Assembly: GCF_003426775.1 (NCBI RefSeq)
Contig: NZ_QJUG01000041.1
Coordinates: forward strand, 1 to 47,993
DNA: 47,993 nucleotides
Direction: 5' to 3'
Source of the DNA: Allorhizocola rhizosphaerae
GTDB lineage: Bacteria > Actinomycetota > Actinomycetes > Mycobacteriales > Micromonosporaceae
Shown here in pieces: positions 31,617-40,958 of this stretch. The notes beneath the pieces were generated by a model. That model saw nothing but the letters and a program-made list of their open reading frames with translations, was not told where the DNA came from and made no database searches. Numbering within the stretch: the stretch's first letter is position 1; each line of letters opens with the position of its first letter. The position numbers were made by a program, and so were the translations under genes.

Positions 31617-33043
31617 GAACGCACTCCTACTCGCACGTGCTGGAAGCGGGCCGGCGCGGCGGGATGGCCGGTATGCCCGGTCTGGCTGGGCTGGCCCTTG
31701 CCGCAGTTGGGCGTGCCCCAGTTGACGATCTCGCTGGACAGCATGTCCATGGACGACCAGAAGCGCGGCCCGATCCCGGTGTAGGTCGGGTTGCGCAGCA
31801 TCCGGCCGAGCTTGCCGTTTTTGACCTCGTAGCCGATCTCGCAGCCGAACTGGAAGTTGAGCCGGCGGTCATCGATCGACCAGGAGCGGTTGTTCTCCAT
31901 GTACACGCCGTCGTCCGTGCTCGCGATGATCTCTTCGAGGGTGTGCGGGCCGGGCTCCAGGCCCACGTTGGTCATGCGCACCATCGGCAGGCGGGACCAG
32001 CCGTCGGAGCGCACGCTGCCGCCGTAGTCCAGCCCGGCGAGCGCGGCCGAGTCGCGGCCCGCCAGCACGCCCACCCACTGGCCGTTGCGCACCGCGTAAC
32101 GCTTGGCGGCGGGCGTGCCCTCGTCGTCGAAGCCGAAGCTGCCCAGCGCGCCGGGGATCGTCGGGTCGATGGTGATGTTCATGAGCTCGGACCCGTATTT
32201 GAGGTTGCCGAGGCGGGAAAGGTCGAGCCAGGACGTGCCGGCGAACGCGGCCTCCCAGCCCAGGATGCGGTCGAGCTCGATGGCGTGCCCGACCGACTCG
32301 TGGATCTGCAGGCACATCTGCTCGCCGCCCAGGATCAGCGCGGTCTCGCCGGACGGGCACAGCGGCGCGCTCAGCAGCGCCCGCGACTCCTCGGCGACGC
32401 GCGCGGCGTGCGCCATCAGGTCGATCTCGTTGACCAGCTCCCAGCCGCGCGTGCCGAACTGCCCCCGCCCGGCCGGATAGGAGCGCCGCTGGGTCTCGCC
32501 ATCGCCCACGCTGGTCGCGCTGATCCCGGCGCCGCACTCGCGGATGTGCTGATCTATGCGATGGCCCTCGCTGGACACGAACCACTTGCGCGTGTCCCAG
32601 ATCTGGTAGTGCGCCTCGGCGAGATCGGCCCCGTGCTCGCGGATCGCCTTGGTCGCGTGGACCAGGAGGTCGCCCTTGTCCGACAGCGGCACGGCGAGCG
32701 GATCGATCACGCATTCGCTTGCCCAGCTTGCGGTCTGGGCCGGCACGGGGATGAGGTCGATCGGGTCCGAAGGGACGCGAGCGCTCGCCCGAGCGATCTC
32801 CGCGGCGCGATGCCCCGCTTCGGTCACCCTTTCCATATCCGGTACGGCGAAAAAGCCCCAGCTCGATCCGACGAGTGCCCGGACACCGAGCCCCGCCGAC
32901 TCGTCCGAGACGAGATCCTCGATGTCACCGTTGCGTGCGCTCATTGACTCGTATCGCTTGTGCATGACGCGTGCGTCGGCGTAACGAGCACCGGCGTCAA
33001 GCGCGGCGGACACGGCCGCCTGCGCGGCGTCGAAGTGGCCCAT
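31613..33043 (-). CDS. tldD: TldD family zinc metalloprotease
   Basis: Catalytic half of TldD/TldE, 476 aa. The zinc site HExxxH is in CLQIHESVGHAIELDRIL. The N-terminal domain contains ARYADARVMHKRYESMSARN and ESAGLGVRALVGSSWGFFAV; the C-terminus has VRMTNVGLEPGPHTLEEIIA and NCGKGQPSQ. The frame is open to 33088, but ATG 33043 begins GHFDAAQAAVSAAL as in homologues, and a TAGGGT (33057-33052, minus strand) lies eight nt upstream. It is divergent from the OppF-type ATPase gene. Confidence 0.93.
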   Translation of the reverse strand: MGHFDAAQAAVSAALDAGARYADARVMHKRYESMSARNGDIEDLVSDESAGLGVRALVGSSWGFFAVPDMERVTEAGHRAAEIARASARVPSDPIDLIPVPAQTASWASECVIDPLAVPLSDKGDLLVHATKAIREHGADLAEAHYQIWDTRKWFVSSEGHRIDQHIRECGAGISATSVGDGETQRRSYPAGRGQFGTRGWELVNEIDLMAHAARVAEESRALLSAPLCPSGETALILGGEQMCLQIHESVGHAIELDRILGWEAAFAGTSWLDLSRLGNLKYGSELMNITIDPTIPGALGSFGFDDEGTPAAKRYAVRNGQWVGVLAGRDSAALAGLDYGGSVRSDGWSRLPMVRMTNVGLEPGPHTLEEIIASTDDGVYMENNRSWSIDDRRLNFQFGCEIGYEVKNGKLGRMLRNPTYTGIGPRFWSSMDMLSSEIVNWGTPNCGKGQPSQTGHTGHPAAPARFQHVRVGVRS

Positions 33044-33097
33044 GTCAGTAGACCCTAGACCCTTTTGCAGGGGCCGTGCCTGCCGCATTATGGATCA

Positions 33098-34009
33098 ATG
33101 TCGGCTGTGCTTGAGGTGAACGGTCTGGTCAAACACTTCCCCGTGCGGGGTGGGAAGGTCCGCGCGGTCGACGATCTGTCGCTGTCGGTCGGCCCGGGTG
33201 AGGCGGTGGGCCTGGTCGGCGAGTCCGGCTGCGGCAAGACCACGCTCGGGCGCATGCTGGTCGGTCTGATCGAGCCGACCGCCGGGTCGATCGCGTTCGA
33301 CGGGCGCGACATCACCCGTCGGCGGTCCAAAAAGGACCGGCAGGACATCCAGATCATCTTCCAGGACCCGTACTCGTCGCTCAACCCGCGGCACACGGTC
33401 GGCGACATCGTCGCGATGCCCATGATTGTCAACGGCGTCAAGCCGCCGGGCGGAGTCAAGCGGCGCGTGCAGGAGCTGCTTGAGCTGGTGGGCCTGAATC
33501 CGGAGCACTACAATCGCTTTCCGCACGAGTTCTCGGGTGGGCAGCGGCAACGGATCGGCGTCGCGCGGGCGCTCGCGCTGCGGCCCCGGCTCATCGTGGC
33601 CGACGAACCGGTGTCCGCATTGGACGTGTCGATCCAGGCGCAGGTCGTCAACCTCCTGCGGGAGCTGCAGCGGGAGATGGGGCTGGCGTTCGTGTTCATC
33701 GCGCACGACCTTTCGATCGTGCGGCATTTCTGCACGCGTGTCGGGGTCATGTATCTGGGCAAGCTGGTGGAGCTCGGCACGCGTGAGCAGATCTACGGCG
33801 CCCCCGCGCACCCTTACACGCGGGCGTTGCTGTCGGCCGTGCCCGGATCGGCTGGGCGCATCCGGCTCGAGGGTGACGTCCCCACGCCGCTCAACCCGCC
33901 CAGCGGGTGCCGATTTCGTACCAGATGCTGGAAAGCCAAAGAAGTTTGCGCCACACAGGAACCGGTGCTGACGGCGGGAAACGTCGCATGCCACTTTCCC
34001 GAACAGTGA
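33098..34009 (+). CDS. Oligopeptide ABC transporter ATP-binding protein (DppF/OppF type), orphan
   Basis: ATPase of 303 aa. Walker [19 protein letters not shown]-loop [18 protein letters not shown], signature [17 protein letters not shown], Walker [15 protein letters not shown] and H-loop IAHDLSIV are intact. The C-terminal oligo_HPY region carries four Cys ([24 protein letters not shown]), a set that holds a [4Fe-4S] cluster in related transporters. There are no permease, binding-protein or DppD genes beside it, so its partners must be elsewhere. CATTAT (33086-33091) six nt before ATG 33098 suggests a leaderless mRNA. Confidence 0.92.
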   Translation: MSAVLEVNGLVKHFPVRGGKVRAVDDLSLSVGPGEAVGLVGESGCGKTTLGRMLVGLIEPTAGSIAFDGRDITRRRSKKDRQDIQIIFQDPYSSLNPRHTVGDIVAMPMIVNGVKPPGGVKRRVQELLELVGLNPEHYNRFPHEFSGGQRQRIGVARALALRPRLIVADEPVSALDVSIQAQVVNLLRELQREMGLAFVFIAHDLSIVRHFCTRVGVMYLGKLVELGTREQIYGAPAHPYTRALLSAVPGSAGRIRLEGDVPTPLNPPSGCRFRTRCWKAKEVCATQEPVLTAGNVACHFPEQ

Positions 34010-34021
34010 TACTTTTCGAGA

Positions 34022-34978
34022 ATGAGCGATGTCATCCAGGCTGAAGGTCTGGTCAAACGCTTCGGGGAGACGACAGCGCTGGCGGGGGTGGACCTGTCGG
34101 TGCGCAACGGGACGGTCCTGGGCCTGCTCGGGCCGAACGGGGCCGGCAAGACCACCATCGTGCGGATTCTGGCCACGCTGCTGCAGCCCGACAGCGGCAG
34201 GGCGACGATCGGCGGATACGACATCATGACGCAGGCGCACCAGGTGCGCCAACTGATCGGCCTCACCGGACAGTTTGCCTCGGTCGACGAAAACCTCACC
34301 GGCTTGGAAAATCTGGTGTTCGTGGGGCGCCTGCTCGGGATGCCCAAGGCGGACGCGAAGGCAAGGGCGCGCGAGCTGCTCGGGTCGTTCAAATTGGACG
34401 ATGCCGGGGAACGCGCGGCCAAGACATACTCGGGCGGCATGCGACGGCGGCTCGACCTGGCCGCGTCGCTGGTCGGGCGGCCGCGGCTGCTGTATTTGGA
34501 CGAGCCGACAACGGGTTTGGACCCGCGGGCGCGGATGGAGGCGTGGGAGCTCATCCGCGGCATGGTCTCGGGTGGCATGACGGTTTTGTTGACGACGCAA
34601 TACCTGGACGAGGCCGACGCGCTCGCCGACGACATCGTGGTGATCGACCACGGCCGGGTGATCGCGATGGGCACGCCCGATGAGCTGAAGGCCAAAACGG
34701 CGGCGCAGACGCTGGCCGTGCGGCCGGTCGATCCGGTCCACGTGCCCACGGTCGTGGCCGCGTTGTCGGAGCTGGCACGGGTCGAGCCGGAGGTCGACGG
34801 GCAGCTGGTGAGCGCGCCCGTGGCCGACCCCGGCGTGCTGCCCCTGCTGTACCAACGCCTGGCGCAAGACGGCATCGAGGTGACCGAGCTGGGGCTGCGC
34901 AGCGCGAGCCTCAACGAGGTGTTCCTGTCGCTGACCGGCCAGCCGATCGAGGAGGAGTCCGATGACGACCGTCAATGA
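34022..34978 (+). CDS. Daunorubicin-resistance-type ABC exporter ATPase (DrrA family)
   Basis: ATPase of 318 aa of the DrrA/CcmA type. Walker A GLLGPNGAGKTTIVRIL, Q-loop LTGQFASVDENLTG, signature YSGGMRRRLDLAASL, Walker B LLYLDEPTTGLDP and H-loop TQYLDEADALAD are followed by the DrrA-specific C-terminal domain (LRSASLNEVFLSLTG). It energises export by the permease encoded next. GATACT (34008-34013) lies eight nt before ATG 34022. It overlaps the permease gene by 17 nt. Such pairs export antibiotics, lipids or unknown hydrophobic compounds; the substrate is not evident here. Confidence 0.94.
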   Translation: MSDVIQAEGLVKRFGETTALAGVDLSVRNGTVLGLLGPNGAGKTTIVRILATLLQPDSGRATIGGYDIMTQAHQVRQLIGLTGQFASVDENLTGLENLVFVGRLLGMPKADAKARARELLGSFKLDDAGERAAKTYSGGMRRRLDLAASLVGRPRLLYLDEPTTGLDPRARMEAWELIRGMVSGGMTVLLTTQYLDEADALADDIVVIDHGRVIAMGTPDELKAKTAAQTLAVRPVDPVHVPTVVAALSELARVEPEVDGQLVSAPVADPGVLPLLYQRLAQDGIEVTELGLRSASLNEVFLSLTGQPIEEESDDDRQ

Positions 34979-35756
34979 GGTGCGCCCGCGGGTCGGCCCG
35001 TGGGAAGGGCTGCAGCAGACGCTCACCATCGCCTGGCGCACGCTCGTGCAGATCCGGCACAACCCCTTCGAGCTCGGCGACTTCAGCTTCCAGCCCATCA
35101 TGTTCGTGCTGCTGTTCACCTATGTCTTCGGCGGTGCGATCGAGGGTTCGACGAGCGGTTATCTGAGGTTCGCCCTGCCCGGGATCATTGTGATGAACAT
35201 GATCTTCGTGACGATGTATGTCGGGATGGGTCTCAACACCGATCTGACCAAGGGCGTGTTCGACCGGCTTCGCTCGCTGCCGATCGCGCGGTGGGCCCCG
35301 CTCGCCGGGCGGATCGCTGCCGACCTGCTCAAGCAGGCGTGGTCGATCGCGCTGCTGCTCGGGGTCGGATACCTGCTCGGATTCCGGCTCGGCACGGGCA
35401 TCGTGGGCCTGGCGGTCGCCACTGTGCTCATCCTGTTCTTCGCGCTCGCGTTCTCGTGGATTTCGGTGCTTGTCGGCGTGACCGCGCGCGATCCGGAGAA
35501 GGTGCAGATCCTGGGATACACCGCGCTGTTCCCGATCACGTTCGTCAGCAACGTCTTCGTGCGCACCGACACCATGCCGGGCTGGCTGCAGGCGGTGGTC
35601 AAGGCCAACCCGGTCTCGCAACTGTCCGACGCCGTGCGCGGCCTGCTCATCGGCGGCCCCGTCGCCCAGCCCGCCCTCTACTCCATCCTGTGGGCCATCG
35701 GCATCATGGCAGTCTTCGCCCCACTTTCCTTGTACAGACTAAAAAAACGCGTCTAA
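34962..35756 (+). CDS. ABC-2 type exporter permease (DrrB family)
   Basis: Six-TM permease of 264 aa partnering the DrrA-type ATPase. The N-terminal cytosolic stretch and IRHNPFELGDFSFQPIMFVL start the family pattern. The membrane core has LPGIIVMNMIFVTMYVG, the coupling segment GVFDRLRSLPIARWAPLAGR and FPITFVSNVFVRTDTMPGWL, then VVKANPVSQLSDAVRGLL. GGAGGAG precedes ATG 34962 within the ATPase gene, giving translational coupling. A large palindromic element begins 15 bp after its stop. Confidence 0.93.
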   Translation: MTTVNEVRPRVGPWEGLQQTLTIAWRTLVQIRHNPFELGDFSFQPIMFVLLFTYVFGGAIEGSTSGYLRFALPGIIVMNMIFVTMYVGMGLNTDLTKGVFDRLRSLPIARWAPLAGRIAADLLKQAWSIALLLGVGYLLGFRLGTGIVGLAVATVLILFFALAFSWISVLVGVTARDPEKVQILGYTALFPITFVSNVFVRTDTMPGWLQAVVKANPVSQLSDAVRGLLIGGPVAQPALYSILWAIGIMAVFAPLSLYRLKKRV

Positions 35757-35770
35757 CCCAGCCCCCTCTT

Positions 35771-35837
35771 CGCGTCGATCATGAACTTGAGTGCATGCTC
35801 GTCGGCGTGTCGTGGCAATAAGTTCATGATCGACGCG
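35771..35837. repeat. 18-bp perfect inverted repeat, REP/MITE-like
   Basis: CGCGTCGATCATGAACTT (35771-35788) and its exact reverse complement (35820-35837) enclose 31 nt; the outer flanks (AACCCAGC and GCTGGGGTT) extend the pairing imperfectly. It can fold into a long hairpin after the permease gene, serving as terminator or being a mobile intergenic palindrome. Confidence 0.8.
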
Positions 35838-36090
35838 GCTGGGGTTGCCGGTGCCGTGTCGTGCGGCGCGCCCATTCTCGCGCTTGCCTCGCCCGCGGCC
35901 GCCTCGGTCCGCGCTGACGCCGCATCCCAGCCGGCGGCCGGAGTCTCGGCGCGGCAGGCGGTTCCCATCGCCACGATCTCACCGTTATCTGTTCCTACAA
36001 CTGGGGATGCGAGGCGCACGGCATCGAGATCCCTTGATGCTGCAGGTTCTATGCCGCGTTCTGGCCCAGCCAACCGTCCCGCACGTGAAC
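35838..36090. other. Intergenic region without a supported gene
   Basis: About 250 bp between the palindrome and the end of the S9-like gene. Open frames exist on both strands but are Ala/Arg-rich and match nothing recognisable. Part may be the decayed 3' end of the S9-like gene, whose product is truncated. Confidence 0.35.
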
Positions 36091-37776
36091 TCAGTGCAAA
36101 AAGCCAAGCGCCGCTTGGTGATCCGGCCCGGGAAGCACGAGCACCGACGGCGGCAGCTCTCCGAGCTCGTGCCGCGCGTAGACCTCGCTCTCGATGTCGC
36201 GCGGCCCCAGGTATCGCTCCGCGAGCGGCACGGGCGTCTGCGCCCAGTCCCACGGGTCGATCGCGATGGCCCGCTGCACGGCTTCGGGCCGGCGGGAGGC
36301 GAGCATGGCCGCGAGCCAGCCGCCGTAGCCCGACCCGACCGCCGTCACGTGGGTCAGGTCCAAATCGGAGTGTTTGTCGGCGATGGCCCGCAGCGCGTCG
36401 ACCTGGTCGGCCACGGCGAGGTCGGCCAGGCGCCGGTGGGTGACCTTCTCGAAGCTCGGCGAGACGCCCACGGTCCCCCTCCCATCGATGAGAGCCACCG
36501 CGTAGCCGGCCTCGGTCCACCTCCTGGCCTCCTCGAAGGCGGCATAGTCGGCCCGGATCTGTTGTGCCGTAGGGGTTCGCGGCTGCAGCAGGATCACCGG
36601 CAGGCGCCGGCCGAACACATGCCCGGCCGGATAGAGCACGGCCGTGGGCAGCTTGCGATCGGTGACCCGGTCGACGCCGGAGTGCGGGGCGGGCGCGGGC
36701 GTGTAGTCGCTGAGCATGGCCGCGAACTTGCCCGCGTACGTGACCACCCACTGCGTGCCCTGCTGCGTGAACGACCGTGACCCGGTGACGATGGTGTCGC
36801 CGGCGCATTCGGCCGTGTGCCAGCCGGGCGTCGTGGTCAACCGGTGTACCGCCATGGCCCCGCTGGACGCGCCACGCACCCTGTACAGGTGTTGCTCGGC
36901 CGGTTCGCCCTCGCTCGCCTCGATCAGTAGCTCGCCGAGCTCGCCCCCGGCGGCGCGCGGCCCGAGCCGCCCGACAACGCGCCGGACATACAACCCGGGC
37001 GGTGTGAGCAATGTCCCATCCGCGAACAGGCAGCGCGCGTCGTATCCATCGTGCGCGATCTCCCCACCGACCAAGACTCGCCCATCGGCCAGGTGTCTGG
37101 GCGTGCCGAGCACCGGGTTGACCCAGCGCGGGTCGGCCAGCTCGGCGTGGACCTGCGTCTCGCCCGTCCGCCGGTCTATCGCGAGCACGAGCCCGTGCGA
37201 CTGAGACCGCCGCAGCACCGTGATGAGCGGGCTTCCATCGACCCAGCGCACGATCCCCAGATAGGGGTAGATCTCGCGATCCCAGTGGACGTCGACCCAG
37301 CCCCCGTCCAAGTCGAGCAGGTGCAGCGAGACCTGGTCGCCCTGCAGGCGCGTGGCGAGGATGGTCTCCCCATCGGGAGCCCACCACCATCCTTCCTCGC
37401 GCCCGAAGTAGCCGCACGCCTCGTCGGGCATGCCCCAGACGATCCCGTCCTGCTCGCCTGCGAGCAGCACGTCGGCCCCGTCCTCGCGGATGACCCGGAG
37501 GGTGTTTTCGGTCAGGTATGCGATGCGGCGCCCGCTCGGATCGGGCCGAGCCGACTGTGCCGGGCCGATCGTGGGCACGCGGCCGGCTGCTTCGGTGAAC
37601 ACCTCCCCGTCCGACTGCCACACGATCATGCTGCCGGTCCGGTCGACGGCGTAGTCGGTCACGCCCACGCCGAGCTCGCGCACCTGCCCGCTGGGCACGT
37701 CGCAAGCGCGCAGCACGCCGTCGCGCAAGTGCAGCACGCACAGGCCATCACGGCTGACGGTGACCTCTGCCCCCAT
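36091..37776 (-). CDS. S9 (DPP IV-like) peptidase homologue, probably catalytically dead
   Basis: Protein of 561 aa with a DPP4-type beta-propeller N-terminus ([55 protein letters not shown]) and an alpha/beta-hydrolase C-terminus ([35 protein letters not shown]). The nucleophile motif GxSxGG reads GSGYGG, with Gly at the Ser position. The segment that normally carries the catalytic Asp is missing before the terminal [14 protein letters not shown]. Family members are usually ~650-720 aa. ATG 37776 is preferred over 37947 because TACCAT (37788-37783, minus strand) lies six nt upstream. It may be a binding protein or a decaying gene. Confidence 0.8.
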   Translation of the reverse strand: MGAEVTVSRDGLCVLHLRDGVLRACDVPSGQVRELGVGVTDYAVDRTGSMIVWQSDGEVFTEAAGRVPTIGPAQSARPDPSGRRIAYLTENTLRVIREDGADVLLAGEQDGIVWGMPDEACGYFGREEGWWWAPDGETILATRLQGDQVSLHLLDLDGGWVDVHWDREIYPYLGIVRWVDGSPLITVLRRSQSHGLVLAIDRRTGETQVHAELADPRWVNPVLGTPRHLADGRVLVGGEIAHDGYDARCLFADGTLLTPPGLYVRRVVGRLGPRAAGGELGELLIEASEGEPAEQHLYRVRGASSGAMAVHRLTTTPGWHTAECAGDTIVTGSRSFTQQGTQWVVTYAGKFAAMLSDYTPAPAPHSGVDRVTDRKLPTAVLYPAGHVFGRRLPVILLQPRTPTAQQIRADYAAFEEARRWTEAGYAVALIDGRGTVGVSPSFEKVTHRRLADLAVADQVDALRAIADKHSDLDLTHVTAVGSGYGGWLAAMLASRRPEAVQRAIAIDPWDWAQTPVPLAERYLGPRDIESEVYARHELGELPPSVLVLPGPDHQAALGFLH

Positions 37777-37788
37777 GGCCGAATGGTA
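37777..37788 (-). promoter_or_regulatory. Predicted leaderless -10 for the S9-like gene
   Basis: Minus-strand TACCAT (37788-37783), six nt, ATG 37776. Confidence 0.45.
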
Positions 37789-37905
37789 TCGGCGCGGCCC
37801 CCCTTCCGGCTGCGGAACCTCTGGAACTCCGTTCAGGCCACGCCGTGCTTTTGCGCGCGTGGCCGTGGCCAATGAGTGGTTCATGGCCTCCCGCTCCTGG
37901 AAAGA

Positions 37906-37918
37906 TAGAGTCCCTGTC
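37906..37918 (+). promoter_or_regulatory. Predicted leaderless -10 for mshB
   Basis: TAGAGT (37906-37911), seven nt, ATG 37919; no Shine-Dalgarno sequence. Confidence 0.45.
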
Positions 37919-38779
37919 ATGGCTGATGGTCTGGCGAGAAGCATCATGTTTGTGCATGCCCATCCCGACGACGAATCAATCGGGACCGGCGCGACGATGG
38001 CCCACTACGTGGCCACCGGGGCCCGTGTGACGCTCGTGACCTGCACGCTGGGCGAAGAGGGCGAGATCCATGTGCCCGAGCTGGCGCGGCTGGAGGCGGC
38101 CCAGGCGGACCAGCTGGGCGGCTACCGCCTGGTGGAGCTGCGCGAGGCATGCGCCGCGCTGGGCGTGACCGATCATCGGTTTCTGGGCGGGGCGGGCCGC
38201 TATCGCGATTCGGGCATGATGGGCACCCCGGCCAACGACCATCCCCGGTGCTTCTGGCGTGCCGATCTTGACGAGGCGGCCGGGTACCTCATCGAGGTTA
38301 TGAAGGAAACCAGGCCCCAGGTGTTGGTCACCTACGACCCGAACGGCTTCTACGGCCACCCGGACCACATCCAGGCGCATCGGGTCGCCATGCGCGCGGC
38401 CGAGCTGGCGGGCGACGCCGCGCCTAGCAAGATCTACTGGACGGCCATGCCGCTTTCCGTGCTGAAGGCCGGGATCGAGGCGTTCGCCGAGTCGGAGCAC
38501 AACCCGTTCGAGGGGATCACCGACGTCGATCAGTTCCCGTTCGGCACGCCCGACGAGCAGATCGCCGCGAGCATCGACGGGTCCGATTATCACGACGCCA
38601 AGATGGCCGCGCTGCGCGCGCATGCCACGCAGATCCCGGCGAACTCGTGGCTGTACTCGATCGCGGGCAACTTCGGCCAGGAATTCATGGGCGTCGAGCA
38701 CTACACCCTCGCCCGCGGGGAGCGCGGCCCGGCCAAGGGCCCCTACGGCTGGGAAGATGATCTGTTTGCAGGGCTTTGA
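37919..38779 (+). CDS. mshB: N-acetyl-GlcN-inositol deacetylase (mycothiol biosynthesis)
   Basis: Zinc deacetylase of 286 aa that converts GlcNAc-Ins to GlcN-Ins, the second dedicated step of mycothiol synthesis. The HPDDE motif is in [20 protein letters not shown]; the third ligand is in [33 protein letters not shown] and [20 protein letters not shown] match MshB rather than the related conjugate amidase Mca. ATG 37919 is set by the family N-terminus and the adjacent -10; an in-frame ATG far upstream would add ~50 residues of no known domain. The following membrane-protein gene overlaps its 3' end by 23 nt. Confidence 0.93.
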   Translation: MADGLARSIMFVHAHPDDESIGTGATMAHYVATGARVTLVTCTLGEEGEIHVPELARLEAAQADQLGGYRLVELREACAALGVTDHRFLGGAGRYRDSGMMGTPANDHPRCFWRADLDEAAGYLIEVMKETRPQVLVTYDPNGFYGHPDHIQAHRVAMRAAELAGDAAPSKIYWTAMPLSVLKAGIEAFAESEHNPFEGITDVDQFPFGTPDEQIAASIDGSDYHDAKMAALRAHATQIPANSWLYSIAGNFGQEFMGVEHYTLARGERGPAKGPYGWEDDLFAGL

Positions 38780-39137
38780 TGTCGTGCTGCGCGTCGCCGG
38801 CGGGGCGATCGCGATCGCCATGGCGGTCGGGCTCGCGCTGCTTGAGGCGGTCTCGACGCCGGGGCCGTGGTTCATCGCCGTGCCCGCGGCGCTGATCGGC
38901 AACGTGTTCCTGGCGTGGTTCGCTGTGTCCACTGTGGAGCGTGGCTGGGCATGGCTCCTGCCCGCCGTGCCGTGGACAGTCATCATGCTGCTCGCGATCG
39001 CGCCCACGTCCGAGGGCGATCAGCTGGCCAACTCGTGGACGGGCCTGGGCGCGTTTGCCGCGGGCGCCTTCGGCTTCCTTATGCCGATCATGAGACCGAA
39101 CACACATAAAATGGGCGTGTCGGGCATATCGCATTAG
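38757..39137 (+). CDS. Small four-TM membrane protein downstream of mshB
   Basis: Hydrophobic protein of 126 aa with four TM segments ([78 protein letters not shown]). It lies where actinobacterial mshB loci often carry a small integral membrane protein (DUF6113-like); that label is tentative. ATG 38757 overlaps mshB by 23 nt, suggesting translational coupling. The function is unknown. Confidence 0.7.
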   Translation: MICLQGFDVVLRVAGGAIAIAMAVGLALLEAVSTPGPWFIAVPAALIGNVFLAWFAVSTVERGWAWLLPAVPWTVIMLLAIAPTSEGDQLANSWTGLGAFAAGAFGFLMPIMRPNTHKMGVSGISH

Positions 39138-39185
39138 CCTGGTCCGGGTTTGTCAGTGCAAACGGCACTCCCTCGGAAAAAGGCT

Positions 39186-40958
39186 ATGGATAAGCAACCA
39201 GAATCTCCCGCAGCGTCAGCGTCAGCGTCAGCGTCAGCGGCTGCGGCTGCGGCCGGGCCGCTCCGCGACCGCCCTCAGCCGGCCAAGAGCACGGCTTCGC
39301 TTACACGCAGCCGGGGGTGGTTGATCGCCGGAATTTCGACCGCGCTCGTGCTCGTCCTGGGCGGTGTGGTCACGGCGTACTCCGCTGCGCCGGACATCCC
39401 GCGCGGCGTCAGCGTGCTGGGCATCACGATCGGCGGGATGAGCCGGGACGACGCCCGGGCCGCGCTCAACGCCGGGCTCGCCGACCGGATCGACCAGCCC
39501 GTCCACGTGAAGGTCCAGGATCGGCCGGTCGATCTCAACCCGGCCGACGTCGGGCTATCCCTTGACGTCGATGCGACGGTCGAGCGGGCCGCGCGGCACA
39601 ACCGGCTGCTCGCCCTGCTGGGCCGGGACCAGGTCGAGCCGGTGGTCAATGCCGACGGCAAACTCCTTGTCGCGGCCCTGAAACCGGCGGCAGACGCGGT
39701 CGGTGCTCCGGCAACCATGCCGGCCATCCGCTTCGACGGCCTGACCCCTCAACCCGTTTATCCGGTACCGGGGAAAGGCCTGGAAATTTCGACGACCACA
39801 GCTGCCGTGACCAGGTCGTGGCTGCGCGAGCCGGAAACCGTGGTCCCGATCGTCGATGTCGTCCCGGCCAGCACCCCCGCCGACGTCGATCGCATGCTCG
39901 CCGAGCTGGCCCGGCCCGCGGTCGCGGCGGGCGTCGCCATCGACACCGATCAGGGCCCGCTGACCGCCGGCCCGGAAAGTATCGCCGCGAGCCTGGTCAT
40001 CGACTCCGATGAGTTCGGCAAGCTCAACCCGCATGTGGACGAAACCGCGCTGCGCAACGCGATGCAGCCCGAGCTCGCCCGGGTGGAGATCACCCCGCAG
40101 AGCGCGACCGTCGGGGATGGACAGATCGTCGCGAGCTCCGGTGGCACGCTCGTGGACACGGCCAAACTCGCGGCCGACCTGATGCCGGTGCTGCCCAAGG
40201 CGCCCGGCGCCGAGCGCGCGGTGCGGGCGGCCCTCAAGCAGGTCGAGCCGGAGACGACCACCGCGGAGCTGGAGGCGCTGGGCATCAGGGAACAGGTGTC
40301 CACGTTCACCACGTACTTCAGCGGCGGCCTGGACTCCGGGCGCAGTATCAACATCATCACGGGTGCGAAGAAGGTCGACGGCGCGATCGTCAAGCCCGGC
40401 GAGACGTTCTCGCTCAACGGTTTCACCGGTCCGCGCGGATACGAGCAGGGCTACAAGGACGCCCCGATCATCATGAACGGCAAGCTCGTGCCGGGCGTGG
40501 GCGGCGGCATGTCGCAGTTCACCACGACCCTGTTCAACGCGGCCTACTACGCGGGCATGGAGGACGTGGAGCACCAGCCGCACACCCTCTACTTCTCCAG
40601 CTATCCTTCGGTGATCGAAGCCACGATCTTCTATCCCGAGCTGGACTTGAAGTTCCGCAACGACACCCAGCACGGCGTGCTCATCGACACCTCGTACACC
40701 GACGACTCGATCACCGTGAGCATGTGGTCGACCAAGGTCTACGACAAGATCCGCACCGAGTGGAGCGCCAAGCGCGACTTCACCGAGCCCGAGGAGATCC
40801 AATCCAGCGGGTCCGACTGCATCGCCCGTCCCGGCTCGCAGGGCTTCCGCCAGGACGCCTGGCGGATCTTTGAAAAAGGCGGCAAAGAGGTGAGGCGGGA
40901 GAAGTTCTCCTGGCGGTACGATGCTGAGCCACGCGTAACGTGTCGTGGGAGGAATTGA
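39186..40958 (+). CDS. VanW family protein (exported, peptidoglycan-associated)
   Basis: Protein of 590 aa. A cytoplasmic Ala/Ser-rich N-terminus (coded by a hexanucleotide repeat) precedes one TM helix (GWLIAGISTALVLVLGGVVT). Two peptidoglycan-binding-like modules follow (GVSVLGITIGGMSRDDARAA through VGLSLDVDATVERAA, and again ~190-330), then the VanW domain ~370-540 (VKPGETFSLNGFTGPRGYEQ, VPGVGGGMSQFTTTLFNAAY, HQPHTLYFSSYPSVIEATIF). VanW is an accessory vancomycin-resistance family of unknown activity; this architecture is the common actinobacterial YoaR-like form and implies no resistance. ATG 39186 has GGAAAAAGG upstream. The stop overlaps the next start. Confidence 0.92.
   Translation: MDKQPESPAASASASASAAAAAAGPLRDRPQPAKSTASLTRSRGWLIAGISTALVLVLGGVVTAYSAAPDIPRGVSVLGITIGGMSRDDARAALNAGLADRIDQPVHVKVQDRPVDLNPADVGLSLDVDATVERAARHNRLLALLGRDQVEPVVNADGKLLVAALKPAADAVGAPATMPAIRFDGLTPQPVYPVPGKGLEISTTTAAVTRSWLREPETVVPIVDVVPASTPADVDRMLAELARPAVAAGVAIDTDQGPLTAGPESIAASLVIDSDEFGKLNPHVDETALRNAMQPELARVEITPQSATVGDGQIVASSGGTLVDTAKLAADLMPVLPKAPGAERAVRAALKQVEPETTTAELEALGIREQVSTFTTYFSGGLDSGRSINIITGAKKVDGAIVKPGETFSLNGFTGPRGYEQGYKDAPIIMNGKLVPGVGGGMSQFTTTLFNAAYYAGMEDVEHQPHTLYFSSYPSVIEATIFYPELDLKFRNDTQHGVLIDTSYTDDSITVSMWSTKVYDKIRTEWSAKRDFTEPEEIQSSGSDCIARPGSQGFRQDAWRIFEKGGKEVRREKFSWRYDAEPRVTCRGRN
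39211..39240 (+). repeat. CAGCGT hexanucleotide microsatellite in the VanW gene
   Basis: Four exact CAGCGT units (39211-39234) plus a fifth CAGCGG encode alternating Ala-Ser near the N-terminus. Being a multiple of three, slippage would change length without a frameshift. Confidence 0.8.

Noticed and set aside
30315-33043. RiPP biosynthetic cluster around TldD/TldE
   Set aside because: No precursor peptide, cyclodehydratase, radical SAM or immunity gene nearby; TldD/E are widespread housekeeping proteases.
35753-37741. 662-codon minus-strand open frame
   Set aside because: Out of frame with the S9-like gene and extremely Arg/Ala-rich; no motif.
39186-40958. Vancomycin resistance determinant
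   Set aside because: VanW-domain proteins with peptidoglycan-binding modules are common in actinomycetes, and no vanHAX-type genes are present.
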